The notes: generated by a model not told the origin, from the sequence alone. Shown: positions 26,816-36,447, counted from the stretch's first letter. The stretch is DNA of 64,000 bases from CATOSP01 sp965197545 (GCA_965197545.1 CBDANJ010000008.1:1612001-1676000); one strand, 5' to 3'. Numbers and translations are program-made.

Positions 26816-29230
26816 CTAGCAGAACCAGAACGAGTTGTCTATGGAGCACGCGCTTTGCCGGTCGGCTAGTTTCTGGGCTTCGTTCCCCAGCTTGCCATGG
26901 GCAGCCGCCCTCCAGTCGTATGCAAAGGCATAGTTGGGGTCAATGCGTATGGCCTCGCCGAAGTCAGCCAACGCCCGGTCGTATTGAGCCAACTTGTAAT
27001 GCGCACGGCCCCGGTCAAAGTAAATGACCTCGTGCGGGTGCAAATCAATGGCCCGGCTGAAGTCCGAAACGGCCTCTGCGTATCTCTCCAGCTTGGCTAA
27101 TGCCCGGCCTCTTAACCGATAGTTCCACCGGTCTCCTGGCTCCAACTTGACGGCTTGGTTGGCGTCTTGGAGGGCGTCCTCGTATCTGTCCGTTCGATAA
27201 TAGGTCCAACCCCTTTCACGATAAGTCAATGCATAGTTGGGGTCGAGGCGGATGGCGCGCCCGAAGTCAGCCAACGCCTGTTCATACTGAGCAAGTCGGT
27301 CGTATGCGTTTCCCCGTCCTCTGTAATAGTTGTTGAGAGGATTTAGCTCGATGGCCCGGCTGAAGTCCGCGATGGCCTCCTCGTATCTTTCAAGACCGTA
27401 AAATGCCCACCCCCGCAAGTTGTAACCATCGGGTTCTCCCGGGTCGATTTGGATGGCTTGGCTGGCGTCTTGAAGGGCGCTTTCATCTTGGTCCAGCCGT
27501 TCATAGGCCCAGCCCCGGCTTCTGAAGTACCAATCACGGTGAGGGTTGAGATCGATGGCGGCCGAATACTCATCAACAGCTTTGTCGTATTCCCCCGCGT
27601 CGTAATGAGCCTTTCCCCTTTCATAGGGGGCATCGGAGGGTTCCTCGGACTTCAGCCAGACGACGAAATCGGACTCGAACTGGCCATAACCGACGCCCAA
27701 CGGCTTCATGGACAGGCTCCAGACATAACCTCGGGCCTTGTTCTTGACCAAGGTGACGGCGGCCTCTGCCCCGTACGTTTCAATCAAATAGCGCATGGCC
27801 ATATACGCTTGTGCGTACTGCAAGTCGACCTGGGCCCCCGACCGCCCGTTCCACGAATGGCGGCTCTCCAAGTCGGACAGGGCGAACAATCGCCCCGACA
27901 TAGCGGCAGACCGGGCCTCGTCAACTTGAAAGGACTGTAACCGAAGGATGTCTTGGGGGTTATCCGTAGGCAGAACGATTTCATACTCCGCCCAGTCTGC
28001 CAGTCCTTCGTTGACCCACGCTGCGAGAATCTCACCCTTACCATTGGTGGCTTGGTCGACCAGCGCATGGGCATATTCATGAGTGAGCGTCTTATGTAGG
28101 TTCGCCCTGGACCCAAACACATACGCCCGCAAGTAAAGCCCCGGTCTATCTTTTGAGCATTGCAGGCAGGGGCGCCGATAGAACCCTGCCTCCCACCCGG
28201 GATCACCGCCGATGTACCGCTTCACCTGGTCATATTCGGTCGCACTACCCAACAGGTAAAGATCGGGGACTTTGATCCCGGTCAGACTCAATCGGTCTTG
28301 CATCAAGTCCGCGGTCTGGGTAAGCCGGGATTGGATGTCTAAAGCCAGGGCGGTGGGCACTGAATCCGAGTAATACACCGTGGATTCCCCGCCCTCAATG
28401 CCGGTAAGTTCTGCCCAGAGTTTGAGCGTCCCTTGTCCCTCCAACTCTAGCTGGTGCATGGTGTACGGGAAGCCGGTGGTCTCAGGAGTTTCCGAGTAGG
28501 GATCGAAAGTAACACGGGCGGTCCAACTGCCTTCGACGTCCAAGGTTCCGGGGCGTTTCCAAGTAACCCTGCCACAAGGGTCGGCTCCCAGCTTCTTTGT
28601 GGTGATAGGCTCGCCATCCTCCGAATGTGTGCCGCCGTCGGGGAAAGCCCAGGGGACATCCTTCCCATCCGGGTCAGAATGGGAAACCTGGACGATCTGG
28701 TGAGGTTTAGCCTGCAACTCAAATGTCACTTCACGGCCAGCGATTGGCTCTGCGGGCGTTGTCTGTAATGTTGCGGGCAGGAGGCTGCACTCTCGTTGAA
28801 CTGTTGTGTTTACAGGTTCCTGAGATGGCAAGGGTGTCGGAGTAGGCGCAGCGGTAGGGGTTGGCGCAGGTGTAGCGGTGGGCGTGGGCGCAGGCGTCGG
28901 GGATGGTTCGGGCGTAGGTGTTGCGGTAGGCGTAGGTGCAGGCCGGGGTGTAGCGGTAGGCGTAGGCGTAGGTGTGGGAGCCGGTGGGAGAGTAGGCGCG
29001 GGCGCTGCGGTAGGCGTCGGCGCAGGGGTGAGTGTGTTGGCGGGAGTGGGAGTTTGAACAGATGCAGGCGCGGGTCCCGTGGCCGGAATCAGAGTTGGTT
29101 CAGGCGCGGTTGCCACGGTCGGCGTGGGTGTGGGTAGCGCCGGTGTAGGCTGCGGCTGGTTGCAGGCCAACGTTCCTAACAGGAAACAAACAAGGAGGTA
29201 GGGGAAGATGAAGGCGTGATTCCCCGCCAC
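26816..29230 (-). CDS. TPR-repeat lipoprotein with zinc metallopeptidase domain
   Basis: An 804-residue surface lipoprotein. The signal peptide ends at a lipobox (LLGTLACNQ). Residues about 30-145 are a Pro/Thr/Ala-rich wall-spanning linker. An Ig-like region (about 160-270) follows. A gluzincin-type peptidase has HEYAH as the zinc motif (THEYAHALVDQ) and Glu in VNEGLADWAEYE. About seven TPR units fill the C-terminal third (ADFGRAIRLDPNYALTYRER and relatives). This is the Peptidase_MA-like plus TPR layout. Start is GTG 29230, 4 bp after the upstream permease stop, so it could be cotranscribed with that importer, but its function is probably separate. Confidence 0.75.
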   Translation of the reverse strand: MAGNHAFIFPYLLVCFLLGTLACNQPQPTPALPTPTPTVATAPEPTLIPATGPAPASVQTPTPANTLTPAPTPTAAPAPTLPPAPTPTPTPTATPRPAPTPTATPTPEPSPTPAPTPTATPAPTPTAAPTPTPLPSQEPVNTTVQRECSLLPATLQTTPAEPIAGREVTFELQAKPHQIVQVSHSDPDGKDVPWAFPDGGTHSEDGEPITTKKLGADPCGRVTWKRPGTLDVEGSWTARVTFDPYSETPETTGFPYTMHQLELEGQGTLKLWAELTGIEGGESTVYYSDSVPTALALDIQSRLTQTADLMQDRLSLTGIKVPDLYLLGSATEYDQVKRYIGGDPGWEAGFYRRPCLQCSKDRPGLYLRAYVFGSRANLHKTLTHEYAHALVDQATNGKGEILAAWVNEGLADWAEYEIVLPTDNPQDILRLQSFQVDEARSAAMSGRLFALSDLESRHSWNGRSGAQVDLQYAQAYMAMRYLIETYGAEAAVTLVKNKARGYVWSLSMKPLGVGYGQFESDFVVWLKSEEPSDAPYERGKAHYDAGEYDKAVDEYSAAIDLNPHRDWYFRSRGWAYERLDQDESALQDASQAIQIDPGEPDGYNLRGWAFYGLERYEEAIADFSRAIELNPLNNYYRGRGNAYDRLAQYEQALADFGRAIRLDPNYALTYRERGWTYYRTDRYEDALQDANQAVKLEPGDRWNYRLRGRALAKLERYAEAVSDFSRAIDLHPHEVIYFDRGRAHYKLAQYDRALADFGEAIRIDPNYAFAYDWRAAAHGKLGNEAQKLADRQSACSIDNSFWFC

Positions 29231-29234
29231 CAGC

Positions 29235-30146
29235 CTAGTGCGCCCCCCTCAACCGTGGGTCCCAAACGTCGCGGAGGGCGTCGCCGAAGAGGTTGAAGGC
29301 CATAACAACCGCCGTAATCGCGATGCCCGGCCAGAGGCCCAACAAAGGCTGGACGATCATGAACTCGCGTCCCTCCCGCGAGAGCATCCCGCCCCATGTC
29401 GGCGCGGGAGGCGGCACGCCCAGGCCTAGGAAGCTCAGGGACGACTCGGCCAGGATCGCCCCGCCCAACGAAACGGTCGAAACTATGATGATGGGAGCCG
29501 TGACGTTTGGCAAAATGTGCCGTGCGCCCACGCGAATCCTGGTCGCGCCAATCGCCTGGGCCGCCACGATGTATTCGTTCTCTTTGGTGGACAGCACGGC
29601 GCTCCGCACCAGGCGCGAGGTCCCCGGTATCGAGCCAATGCCGATGGCGATTGATACGTTCAACAGGCTGGGCCCCAGCATCGACACCAAAACCAGGATT
29701 AGCACCAGCCCCGGAAAGGCGATCCACGCGTCGATGAACCGTTGAACGTACAGGTCCAGCTTGCCGCCCTGGAAGCCCGACACCAGCCCGATTGCCGACC
29801 CGGCCCCGGTGCCTATCGCCACGGCGACGAAGCCGACGGTTATGGATACCTTCGCCCCGTGAACGATGCGGCTGTAGATATCCCGCCCCACGTGGTCCGT
29901 GCCCATCCAGAAGTCCCAGCTTGGCCCCTCCAGGATTCTTCCCGCGTGTTGGAACAAAGGGTCCGCCCGGGAAATCCAGGGCGCAAATATGGCGGCGCCG
30001 AACATCAGCAAGATCACGATCCCGGACACTCCGCCCAGTGGTCGCCGCCTGATGAAATTGCCGCTGGTGATCGCCGCGCGACTGATGGGCCGGGTCAACA
30101 ATTGACCAGGCGTCTGCCCGGATTGTCCTGTCTGTTGTTCCAGCAT
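29235..30146 (-). CDS. ABC importer permease, DppC/OppC-like
   Basis: A 303-residue inner-membrane permease of the peptide/nickel (OppC) class. Six helices are predicted. The ATPase-coupling EAA loop is QAIGATRIRVGARHILPNV, and ILAESSLSFLGLGVPPPAPT is the family end motif. It is the second permease of the set that runs binding protein (33034), DppB-like (31112), this gene. RBS AGGA lies 7 nt upstream of ATG. No ATPase gene follows; next is the TPR lipoprotein. The substrate is unknown, probably oligopeptide-like or another small polar compound. Confidence 0.85.
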   Translation of the reverse strand: MLEQQTGQSGQTPGQLLTRPISRAAITSGNFIRRRPLGGVSGIVILLMFGAAIFAPWISRADPLFQHAGRILEGPSWDFWMGTDHVGRDIYSRIVHGAKVSITVGFVAVAIGTGAGSAIGLVSGFQGGKLDLYVQRFIDAWIAFPGLVLILVLVSMLGPSLLNVSIAIGIGSIPGTSRLVRSAVLSTKENEYIVAAQAIGATRIRVGARHILPNVTAPIIIVSTVSLGGAILAESSLSFLGLGVPPPAPTWGGMLSREGREFMIVQPLLGLWPGIAITAVVMAFNLFGDALRDVWDPRLRGAH

Positions 30147-30161
30147 TCGATGTCCTGGCGG

Positions 30162-31112
30162 CTAGCTGTACCGCACCCGTGGATCGAACCATGTATAGCT
30201 GATGTCCACGATCAAATTGATGACCATGATCGCCAACCCGTAAAACAGTACGTTGATTTGTAGCTGGGTCATGTCCGAGTTGTTGATGGCGGTGATCATG
30301 GACCTTCCAACCCCCGGCAGCCCGAAGATGTTCTCAATGATGATGCTCCCGTTGACCAGACCGGCGATGCTCGCTCCCCAGATGGTGATCACGGGAATCA
30401 ACGCGTTCTTGAGTACGTGGCGTATCAGCACCATCGTTTCCGACAGTCCCTTGGCCCTGGCCGTGCGAACGTAGTCTTGCCTCAACACTTCCAGCACTGT
30501 GGACCTTGTCATCCTCATTTTGGTGGCCGAGCCGTTCAAGCCTATGATCGCCGAGGGCAGAAAGAGCTGCTTCAGGTTGGTGATCGGGTCTTCCCAGAAT
30601 GGAACGTATCCGATGGGCGGGGCCCATAGGAACCAGTACGCCCCGAAAATAATCACCAGTGTTGCGATCCAGAATGAGGGCGCGGCCAACATCCCGATGC
30701 TGCCGGTCCGCAGCAGGTAGTCCAGCCAGGTGTCCTGCCGCACGGCGGAGAGGACACCAATCGGTATGGCGATGCTGATGGAGAGGATCTGGCTGAATAG
30801 AATCAGCTCGATGCTGATGGGTATCGCCCGGAGCAGTTGGTCCATGACCGGCCGCCCGGTAAACAGGGAGACACCGGCGTCAAATCTGAGGAGCCCCCAC
30901 AACCATTCGCCGTACTGAACGTACAGAGGCTTGTCCAGCCCAAGCCTCTCCCGCATCAGGTCCATCTGCTCAGGCCTGAGGTTGGTCCCCTCCTCGATCT
31001 GCGCCAGCACCGCGTCACCCGGCACGATGTGCATCAGGGCGAAGGTAAGGGTCACCACCAAGATGATGGTCGGGACCATCAGCAAGACCCGTTGGACGAT
31101 GTAGCCTGTCAT
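30162..31112 (-). CDS. ABC importer permease, DppB/OppB-like
   Basis: A 316-residue permease of the OppB class. It has the family's N-terminal helix and loop (IVPGDAVLAQIEEG, LRPEQMDLMRERLGLDKPLY) and the EAA loop TARAKGLSETMVLIRHVLKN. The C-terminal INLIVDISYTWFDPRVRYS is the normal end. It lies 15 bp upstream of the DppC-like gene. A GC-rich hairpin separates it from the binding-protein gene. Confidence 0.85.
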   Translation of the reverse strand: MTGYIVQRVLLMVPTIILVVTLTFALMHIVPGDAVLAQIEEGTNLRPEQMDLMRERLGLDKPLYVQYGEWLWGLLRFDAGVSLFTGRPVMDQLLRAIPISIELILFSQILSISIAIPIGVLSAVRQDTWLDYLLRTGSIGMLAAPSFWIATLVIIFGAYWFLWAPPIGYVPFWEDPITNLKQLFLPSAIIGLNGSATKMRMTRSTVLEVLRQDYVRTARAKGLSETMVLIRHVLKNALIPVITIWGASIAGLVNGSIIIENIFGLPGVGRSMITAINNSDMTQLQINVLFYGLAIMVINLIVDISYTWFDPRVRYS

Positions 31113-31132
31113 CCTAGTGGCTCCTCAGTTGC

Positions 31133-31176
31133 CCGGCGGCGCCGCTCGACACGGGAAACGCCCGGAGCGCCGCCGG
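31133..31176 (-). other. GC-rich intercistronic hairpin
   Basis: CCGGCGGCG (31133-31141) and CGCCGCCGG (31168-31176) form a perfect 9-bp stem in the 104-bp gap between the binding-protein gene and its DppB permease. It may act as a partial terminator or an RNA 3'-end stabiliser, giving more binding protein than permease. Two other importer operons in the window have a hairpin at the same place. Confidence 0.5.
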
Positions 31177-31216
31177 AGCCTTGAGCGAATTGGAAAGCCT
31201 GGACCGGCGACCTTCC

Positions 31217-33034
31217 CTATTTGTCGAACCAGATGTACTTCTCGTCAGGCTCGTCGGACGCCACGTCTGCGATAGCGGCGTTCTTGACCCAGCTCTGGAC
31301 GAGTTGCTGCACGACCCGGGAGGGATTGGGAATGATTCCCAGGACTTGTTCGGCGCAGTAACGCGAGAAGTCCTGAAGAATCGCGCCCCGCCTGTTGCGG
31401 TCGAATTCGACCTCCTGTTCAGCCATCCATGCGGTAACCTTGGGGTCGTTGACCCGCATGAAGTTCCGGGGTCCGCCGGGCACGAAACCGCCGATCATCT
31501 CGTCGGGTTCTACCCCCGTGCTGTGGGGCTGCTGCACCGTATCGAAGTTGCCTTCGATCACGGTGGCGCGTCCTTCACCCACGGGCACCGGGTTGATTGT
31601 GACGTCGAACCCCGCCGCCTGAAGGTCGGCCTGACGCATCACCGCGATGTCCTGGTTGTCCTGGCTGTATCCGGTGAAGGTCATGATCTCGAACTTGAAC
31701 TCTCCCGGACCGAATCCCGCGTCAGCCAGCAACGCCTTCGCCTTTTCCGGGTTGTACGGATAGAGTTGCCTTAGCTCATCCTGCTCCAGAGAGTAGCCGC
31801 GGAGTGCGCTCGGAATACAGGCGTTGTACTTGCCCCGGCTGTGGTACAGGTCCTGGATCACCCGGTCATTGTTCACAGCCAGTTGGACAGCCTGCCTGAC
31901 CCTCACGTCCTGCCACTTGGGAAGCTCCATGTTGAGCATCAGTCCGCTGGTGGTGTTGGCCAGTCCCGTGGTCTCCCGGATGCTAACGTCGGGGAGGGCC
32001 TGCCTGATCCGATCCAGGTCCTGGGGACGCCTGGGTTGGTAGAAATGAATCTGCCGGGAAACGAAGGCCGCCTCCTGCGCGGAGCGGTCCGGGATGATAT
32101 ACCACTGCACCTCGTCCAGATATGGGTATGGTTGCTCGAAGTAATCCGGGTTCCTGACGTAGGTGTAACGGCTCCCCGGGTCTTCCCTCTCGTATAGGAA
32201 CGGACCGGTGCCCACGAGGCTATCCTGGGCGACGCCGAAGTCCGCCCCCTTGTGGTCCACGAACTCCTGGTTCGTGATCCACGCCGCCTCACCGTCGGCA
32301 ACCCTGTAAAGCCAGGAAGCCAGCGGGCGGTCGATGGTCTGTACCACGGTGTACTGGTCGGGAGTCTCCACGCTCACCAGACCATCGTAGAAACCCGCGA
32401 ACCGCGACGAATCTTCGTGCATCCGTTTCCAGGCCAGCCTGATGTCCTCAGAATTAAGCTCCCGCCCATCCAGGGGTTCCCGGTCGTGCCATTTCACGCC
32501 TTTTCTCAGGTGGAACGTGAACTTGGTCCCGGTATCGTCAATCTCCCATGTCTCGGCCAGGTCGGGGAAGAATATCAGGTCGCCGAACCGCGCCTCTTCC
32601 GGCCAGGCCAAAGACTTGTACCTGATCACCCTGTTGTGGGTCAGGTGAACATGGTTGGTCAGCAGTGAGAAGCTGGTCGCGTGGGGATCGAATGTCGGTG
32701 GATCGGAACGCTGGGCCAGGGCCAGGGTACCGCCGTACACTGGCTGCAAGGAAACCGTCGGAGTAACCTCCACCTGGACTTCCCTCACAACCTCCTGGGG
32801 TACCGCGACCTCCTTTACGACTTCTTTTACCACTTCCCTATCCACTGGGACGTCCCGGACAACCTCTCTCACTACCTGCTTTTCTACCAACACCTCTTTC
32901 GGGACTTCTTTGATTACTTCCTCTCTGATGACCACCGGTTCAGCGGTGCCGCCGCAGGCCGCCAGCGCCAGAAGCAGCAGGGTCACCAGGGACATGATTA
33001 TGGGTCTTCGGCTCACGCTAGAAACATTGGGCAT
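31217..33034 (-). CDS. ABC substrate-binding lipoprotein, SBP family 5 (DppA/OppA-like)
   Basis: A 605-residue extracytoplasmic binding protein. The lipobox ALAACGG has the lipid Cys at residue 27. A charged linker follows (VIREEVIKEVPKEVLVEKQV and repeats, about 33-90), a hallmark seen often in Chloroflexota binding proteins. The SBP_bac_5 fold is then complete (VYGGTLALAQRSDPPTFDPH, FHLRKGVKWHD, RVRQAVQLAVNNDRV). ATG 33034 has GAGG 6 nt upstream; the longer frame to 33193 lacks a signal and is not needed. It ends EKYIWFDK, unlike the three other binding proteins here, which end in WCDxxC-type tails. The ISAs1-like element sits upstream. Confidence 0.85.
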   Translation of the reverse strand: MPNVSSVSRRPIIMSLVTLLLLALAACGGTAEPVVIREEVIKEVPKEVLVEKQVVREVVRDVPVDREVVKEVVKEVAVPQEVVREVQVEVTPTVSLQPVYGGTLALAQRSDPPTFDPHATSFSLLTNHVHLTHNRVIRYKSLAWPEEARFGDLIFFPDLAETWEIDDTGTKFTFHLRKGVKWHDREPLDGRELNSEDIRLAWKRMHEDSSRFAGFYDGLVSVETPDQYTVVQTIDRPLASWLYRVADGEAAWITNQEFVDHKGADFGVAQDSLVGTGPFLYEREDPGSRYTYVRNPDYFEQPYPYLDEVQWYIIPDRSAQEAAFVSRQIHFYQPRRPQDLDRIRQALPDVSIRETTGLANTTSGLMLNMELPKWQDVRVRQAVQLAVNNDRVIQDLYHSRGKYNACIPSALRGYSLEQDELRQLYPYNPEKAKALLADAGFGPGEFKFEIMTFTGYSQDNQDIAVMRQADLQAAGFDVTINPVPVGEGRATVIEGNFDTVQQPHSTGVEPDEMIGGFVPGGPRNFMRVNDPKVTAWMAEQEVEFDRNRRGAILQDFSRYCAEQVLGIIPNPSRVVQQLVQSWVKNAAIADVASDEPDEKYIWFDK

Positions 33035-33347
33035 TTCAAACCTCGAATAGTCGTTCTTGCCGGGACTTCCTGTTGACTCCCTGGCTAGGTCCGCTCTTAA
33101 CCAAACGGAAATCGATGCGGAGCCCCATTGTTCGGAGTAGGTGTACTCTCGTTGTTCTGCATTGTCAATACCGAAGGGGAAGCGGCAGGGCAATCGCGTT
33201 TTAACTGCGGAGGACTTTCAGCAGGTAGTCCTCCTTCCAGCCGGCCTGGAGGCGTTTCCCCTGGATGCCCACCTTCAGGCTGGTTTCGTTCTTGAGCAGA
33301 TTGTGCGAAACCTGCCGCAGCGTCGCCATGTTCTGCGGTGCGTGGCC

Positions 33348-33370
33348 CCCCGTTTTCACGAGGGCAGGCT
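33348..33370 (-). repeat. REP-like insert in transposase (variant copy)
   Basis: On the minus strand AGCCTGCCCTCGTGAAAACG followed by GGG. It keeps the head and GGGG tail of the AGCCTGCCCC family but has a changed centre. It sits between the codons for CRVRK and GHAPQ of the ISAs1 transposase. Confidence 0.55.
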
Positions 33371-33934
33371 CTTACGCACCCGGCATTGGTCTTCTCCGAA
33401 GGTCACGTCCAGGCTCCAGTGCAAGGAGTTCTCGATGCTCCAGTGAGTGCGCACCACCTCCAGCAGCCGCTCCGCCGGGGCATCCAGGCTGCTGATGTAG
33501 TACCGGGGCTGTACCGTGGTCTCTTCCGGCGTCTCCCGGCGGCCCACCACCTTGACCACCGAGCGCAGGCTGGGCCAGTCCTGGCCGGTGCTCAGGTACT
33601 CCAAGCAAGATGGGTCGCTGATTGTCCAGCACTCCCGGCGTTCTATCCGTCCGTGGTTCTTGTTCAGGGTGGTGGCGTAGTCGTGGGGAACACCCTCGAA
33701 GCCGAACTCCTCCGCTCCCTCGAACAGGTCCCGCACGTCTTCGTACAGTTGACCCTGGTTCTCCTTCAACGCCAGCACGTAGTCGGCGCCCCGGTCCAGA
33801 ATCCCCTGGGCGATGTCCTTCTGGCAGCCCATGGCGTCGATGGTGACGATGCACCCTTTCAGTTCCAGCATTTGCAGCAACTGGGGAATGGCAGTGATTT
33901 CGTTGGACTTCTCCTCGGTCTTCACTTGGCCCAG

Positions 33935-33959
33935 AGCTTGCCCCGTACCCGATACGGGG
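33935..33959 (+). repeat. REP-like insert in transposase
   Basis: AGCTTGCCCCGTACCCGATA followed by CGGGG, 25 nt. It lies between the codons for SANTLT and LGQVKT of the transposase and is nearly the same as the copies at 15613 and 33995. Confidence 0.65.
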
Positions 33960-33994
33960 GTCAGCGTGTTGGCCGAGGCCCAAGCGCTGACCAG

Positions 33995-34020
33995 AGCCTG
34001 CCCCGTACCACGATACGGGG
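33995..34020 (+). repeat. REP-like insert in transposase
   Basis: AGCCTGCCCCGTACCACGAT followed by ACGGGG, 26 nt. It lies after the codons for SGKRAIH of the transposase and shifts the frame. Only 35 bp separate it from the next copy. Confidence 0.65.
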
Positions 34021-34510
34021 TGGATGGCCCGCTTGCCCGAATTGCGGTCGTGGGAACGCCGTACCGTCTTGCCATCGATGGCCACCACTTCCCCGGGGAC
34101 CAGGTCGGACACCGCCTGGGTCCAGGCCATGAAGCACTGCTGGAACTGCTCCGGGTCCAGCCGGGAGAAGACGTCGCCGAAGAGCCTGCCCACGCGAAAG
34201 CGGGGGTGTCGTGGGACGGGATCCCGTGGGGCAGTTCCAGGAAGGTCTGGAACCATTCCAGCTTGCTCTTGCCGAACAACTCGATGTAGACCCAAGAGTC
34301 GGCCCCGCAGATGACGGCGCAGATGGCAATGGCAATGATGTCCAGCAGTTTGTGCCGCTTGCACCGGTCGATCCTGGGGTCCTCCAACGTCTCGAAATAA
34401 TCCATAATGGACGCGCCCTTCCCCTCCCTCATCACTCCCCCCGTCTCCCCTTCACATCACTGGACTCGTATGCCTGGCCAAGTCTACCAATTTATAACGC
34501 GATTGCCCTG

Positions 34511-34800
34511 ATTTAATTTCAAAATGATACACTATCGTAAATCCCGTACACACCCTATGCAGGACTTCGAAGATAGAGGCGGAAAAATATTCCGATTCAA
34601 CCAGATCGGAGCGTCATGGCCAAGGGATTTACACTATATCCGTTGGTGGATGGAACATGCGGAAACTCTTTGACCCGTTCCGGAGGTGTTGGCGCACCAG
34701 AGTAATGGCATCGGAGAAGCCGGGGCGATGTCGGTCATCCCAGGCAGCCGCTCGGGCAGGCACGGTTTCCTCGGATCCCAGGACGCGGCCGCGGGCTCGC
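34511..34800. other. 290-bp intergenic region without visible features
   Basis: This lies between the outer end of the ISAs1-like element and the stop codon of the amidohydrolase gene. I find no gene, promoter or clear repeat in it. Confidence 0.4.
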
Positions 34801-36402
34801 CTAGCCCTCGTATACTGTCTTTCCCCCGACGATAGTCCGCTCTACCGGAATGTCCTTGATGCTCATGGGGTCCACCTGTGTGGGGTCGGCTCCCAACACG
34901 ACCAGGTCGGCCAGCTTTCCCATCTCGATGGAGCCTTTGGTGGCCTCCTCGAATGAGGCGTAGGCGCTGTGACGGGTGTATATGCGCAGGGCCTCTTCCA
35001 CCGTGACCTTCTGGTTGGGCCCCCACTCGTTGCCCCGGCTGTCGGTCCGGGTGACGCAGCTTTGGATGCCCAGCAGTGGCTCGAAGGGACCGGGAGGATA
35101 GTCCGTCGCCCCCGTGGCCACCACCCCATAGTCGAGGAATGAACGCTGTGCGAACATCCACTGCAACCGCTCCTCGCCGTAGAAGGGCATCTTCTCGCCG
35201 TGATGATAGACGTAGGTGCAAAACGGAGTGGCGATGGCGCCCAGCCGGCGCATCCTATCGAGGATATCCGGGTTGACCAGTGTGCAGTGCTCCACCCGGT
35301 GCCGTGGATTGGGTCTGGGGTCTGCCGCCTGGGCCTTCTCATAGGCGTTCAGCACCATGTCGATGGTCAGGTCGCCGTTGGCATGGATGCACACTTGGAA
35401 CCCGGCGCGGTGCATCTCCATGACATTCTCTTCAATTTCCTCGGCGCTCATCGCCAGGATGCCGTGGTCGCAATCGCTGCCGACATAGGGCTCCGACAAA
35501 TAGGCGGTGCGGGCGGCGATGGCCCCGTCGGCTACCATCTTAATGCCGCCCAAACGCAGCATGTCGCCGCCGAGGCCTGTCTTAAGCCCTGCCTCCCGCA
35601 GCGACGGAAAGTGTTGATGGTACATCAGGGCGTAGACTCGCAGCGACAGTTCGCCCGCGTCCCGGCCCTCCTGATAGGTGACGAACTCATCCCGGATTAC
35701 CCGCGCATCGTGGACGCTGGTCAGCCCAGCCTTGGTCAGCATACGGCAGATCGTGCGCAACCCTTCCCGCCGGATCTCCGGGGTGTCCGAGGGAATGAGC
35801 CCGAATCTCACGGGCTCAATGGCCCGCTCGTAGACAACGCCGTTCAGCTCGCCGGTGTCCGGGTCCCGGCCCAGGCGCCCCCCGAAGGGATCGGGAGTAT
35901 CCCGGGTAAACCCGGCGGCCTCCAGGGCCATGGTATTGAGGTAATAGATGTGACCCGCACGATGGGACACCATAATGGGATGGAAGGTGCTTACCGCGTC
36001 CAGGTCCTCCCGGAAGAGGAAGCGGTTCTCCACCGTCTTGGTGTCGTCGAACTTGAACCCCTGTACCCACTGACCCGGGGCGGTGGTCTCCACTCGTTCC
36101 CTAAGCGCGGTCTGGATGGCCGTGATGGTGGGCAATTCGCAGTCGGCGGCCATCACGTGACGGATGCCGCTGTTTAACACGTGGATATGCGCGTCGATGA
36201 AACCGGGCAGCACCGTTTTGCCGGTCAGGTCCAATTCCCTCGTGTTGGGGCCAACGAGGTTGGTAAGCTCAGCGGCGCTGCCCACACCAATGAATTTGCC
36301 GTCCAGAATGGCCACTGCCTGGGCGCGGGGCTGGCGTGGGTCCATGGTGATGATGTTGGCGTTTCGGATGATCGTATCCGCTTTTAACCACGTACCTGTC
36401 AT
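34801..36402 (-). CDS. Metal-dependent amidohydrolase, YtcJ-like (Amidohydro_3)
   Basis: A 533-residue TIM-barrel hydrolase. The N-terminal beta-sandwich segment DTIIRNANIITMDP leads to the metal motif FIDAHIHVLNSG (His-x-His). Later ligands are expected at CIHANGD, RVEHCTLV and GATDYPPG. The final MGKLADLVVLGADP belongs to the second half of the sandwich. Members hydrolyse N-acyl or cyclic amides. ATG 36402 is preferred with AGGTG upstream. It is followed closely, 45 bp after the stop of the GMC oxidoreductase upstream in the same direction, and the two are probably one operon. Confidence 0.85.
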   Translation of the reverse strand: MTGTWLKADTIIRNANIITMDPRQPRAQAVAILDGKFIGVGSAAELTNLVGPNTRELDLTGKTVLPGFIDAHIHVLNSGIRHVMAADCELPTITAIQTALRERVETTAPGQWVQGFKFDDTKTVENRFLFREDLDAVSTFHPIMVSHRAGHIYYLNTMALEAAGFTRDTPDPFGGRLGRDPDTGELNGVVYERAIEPVRFGLIPSDTPEIRREGLRTICRMLTKAGLTSVHDARVIRDEFVTYQEGRDAGELSLRVYALMYHQHFPSLREAGLKTGLGGDMLRLGGIKMVADGAIAARTAYLSEPYVGSDCDHGILAMSAEEIEENVMEMHRAGFQVCIHANGDLTIDMVLNAYEKAQAADPRPNPRHRVEHCTLVNPDILDRMRRLGAIATPFCTYVYHHGEKMPFYGEERLQWMFAQRSFLDYGVVATGATDYPPGPFEPLLGIQSCVTRTDSRGNEWGPNQKVTVEEALRIYTRHSAYASFEEATKGSIEMGKLADLVVLGADPTQVDPMSIKDIPVERTIVGGKTVYEG

Positions 36403-36447
36403 ATCGACACCTGGTTCAACAACTCGGACTCTCGGGGTCAACCTGGC

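Larger units (their letters stand above)
33201..34405 (-). pseudogene. ISAs1-family (H-repeat type) transposase with repeat insertions
   Basis: The N-terminus (MDYFETLEDPRIDRCKRHKL, then AIAICAVICGADSWVYIELF) and the catalytic region (VVAIDGKTVRRSHD, IVTIDAMGCQ, HWSIENSLHWSLDVTFGED) identify the family. The frame is broken in at least four places. Near 34205 there are surplus bases CCCCGCT. At 33995-34020 and 33935-33959 two about 25-bp palindromes follow RNSGKRAIH and ANTLT. At 33348-33370 a 23-bp variant cuts CRVRK from GHAPQNMATLRQVSHNLLKN. Removing these inserts restores an almost complete transposase ending in YLLKVLRS with TAA at 33201-33203. Confidence 0.8.
33186..34510 (-). mobile_element. 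ISAs1-family insertion sequence, inactive
   Basis: CAGGGCAATCGCGTT (33186-33200) and its exact complement (34496-34510) are the terminal inverted repeats. The 1325-bp length is normal for ISAs1. The single transposase is broken. Target duplications are not clear. The element lies upstream of the binding-protein gene and may have displaced its promoter. Confidence 0.75.

Noticed and set aside
28796..29137. Plus-strand frame rich in Arg, Gly and Cys
   Set aside because: Antisense shadow of the Pro-Thr-Ala linker of the TPR lipoprotein.
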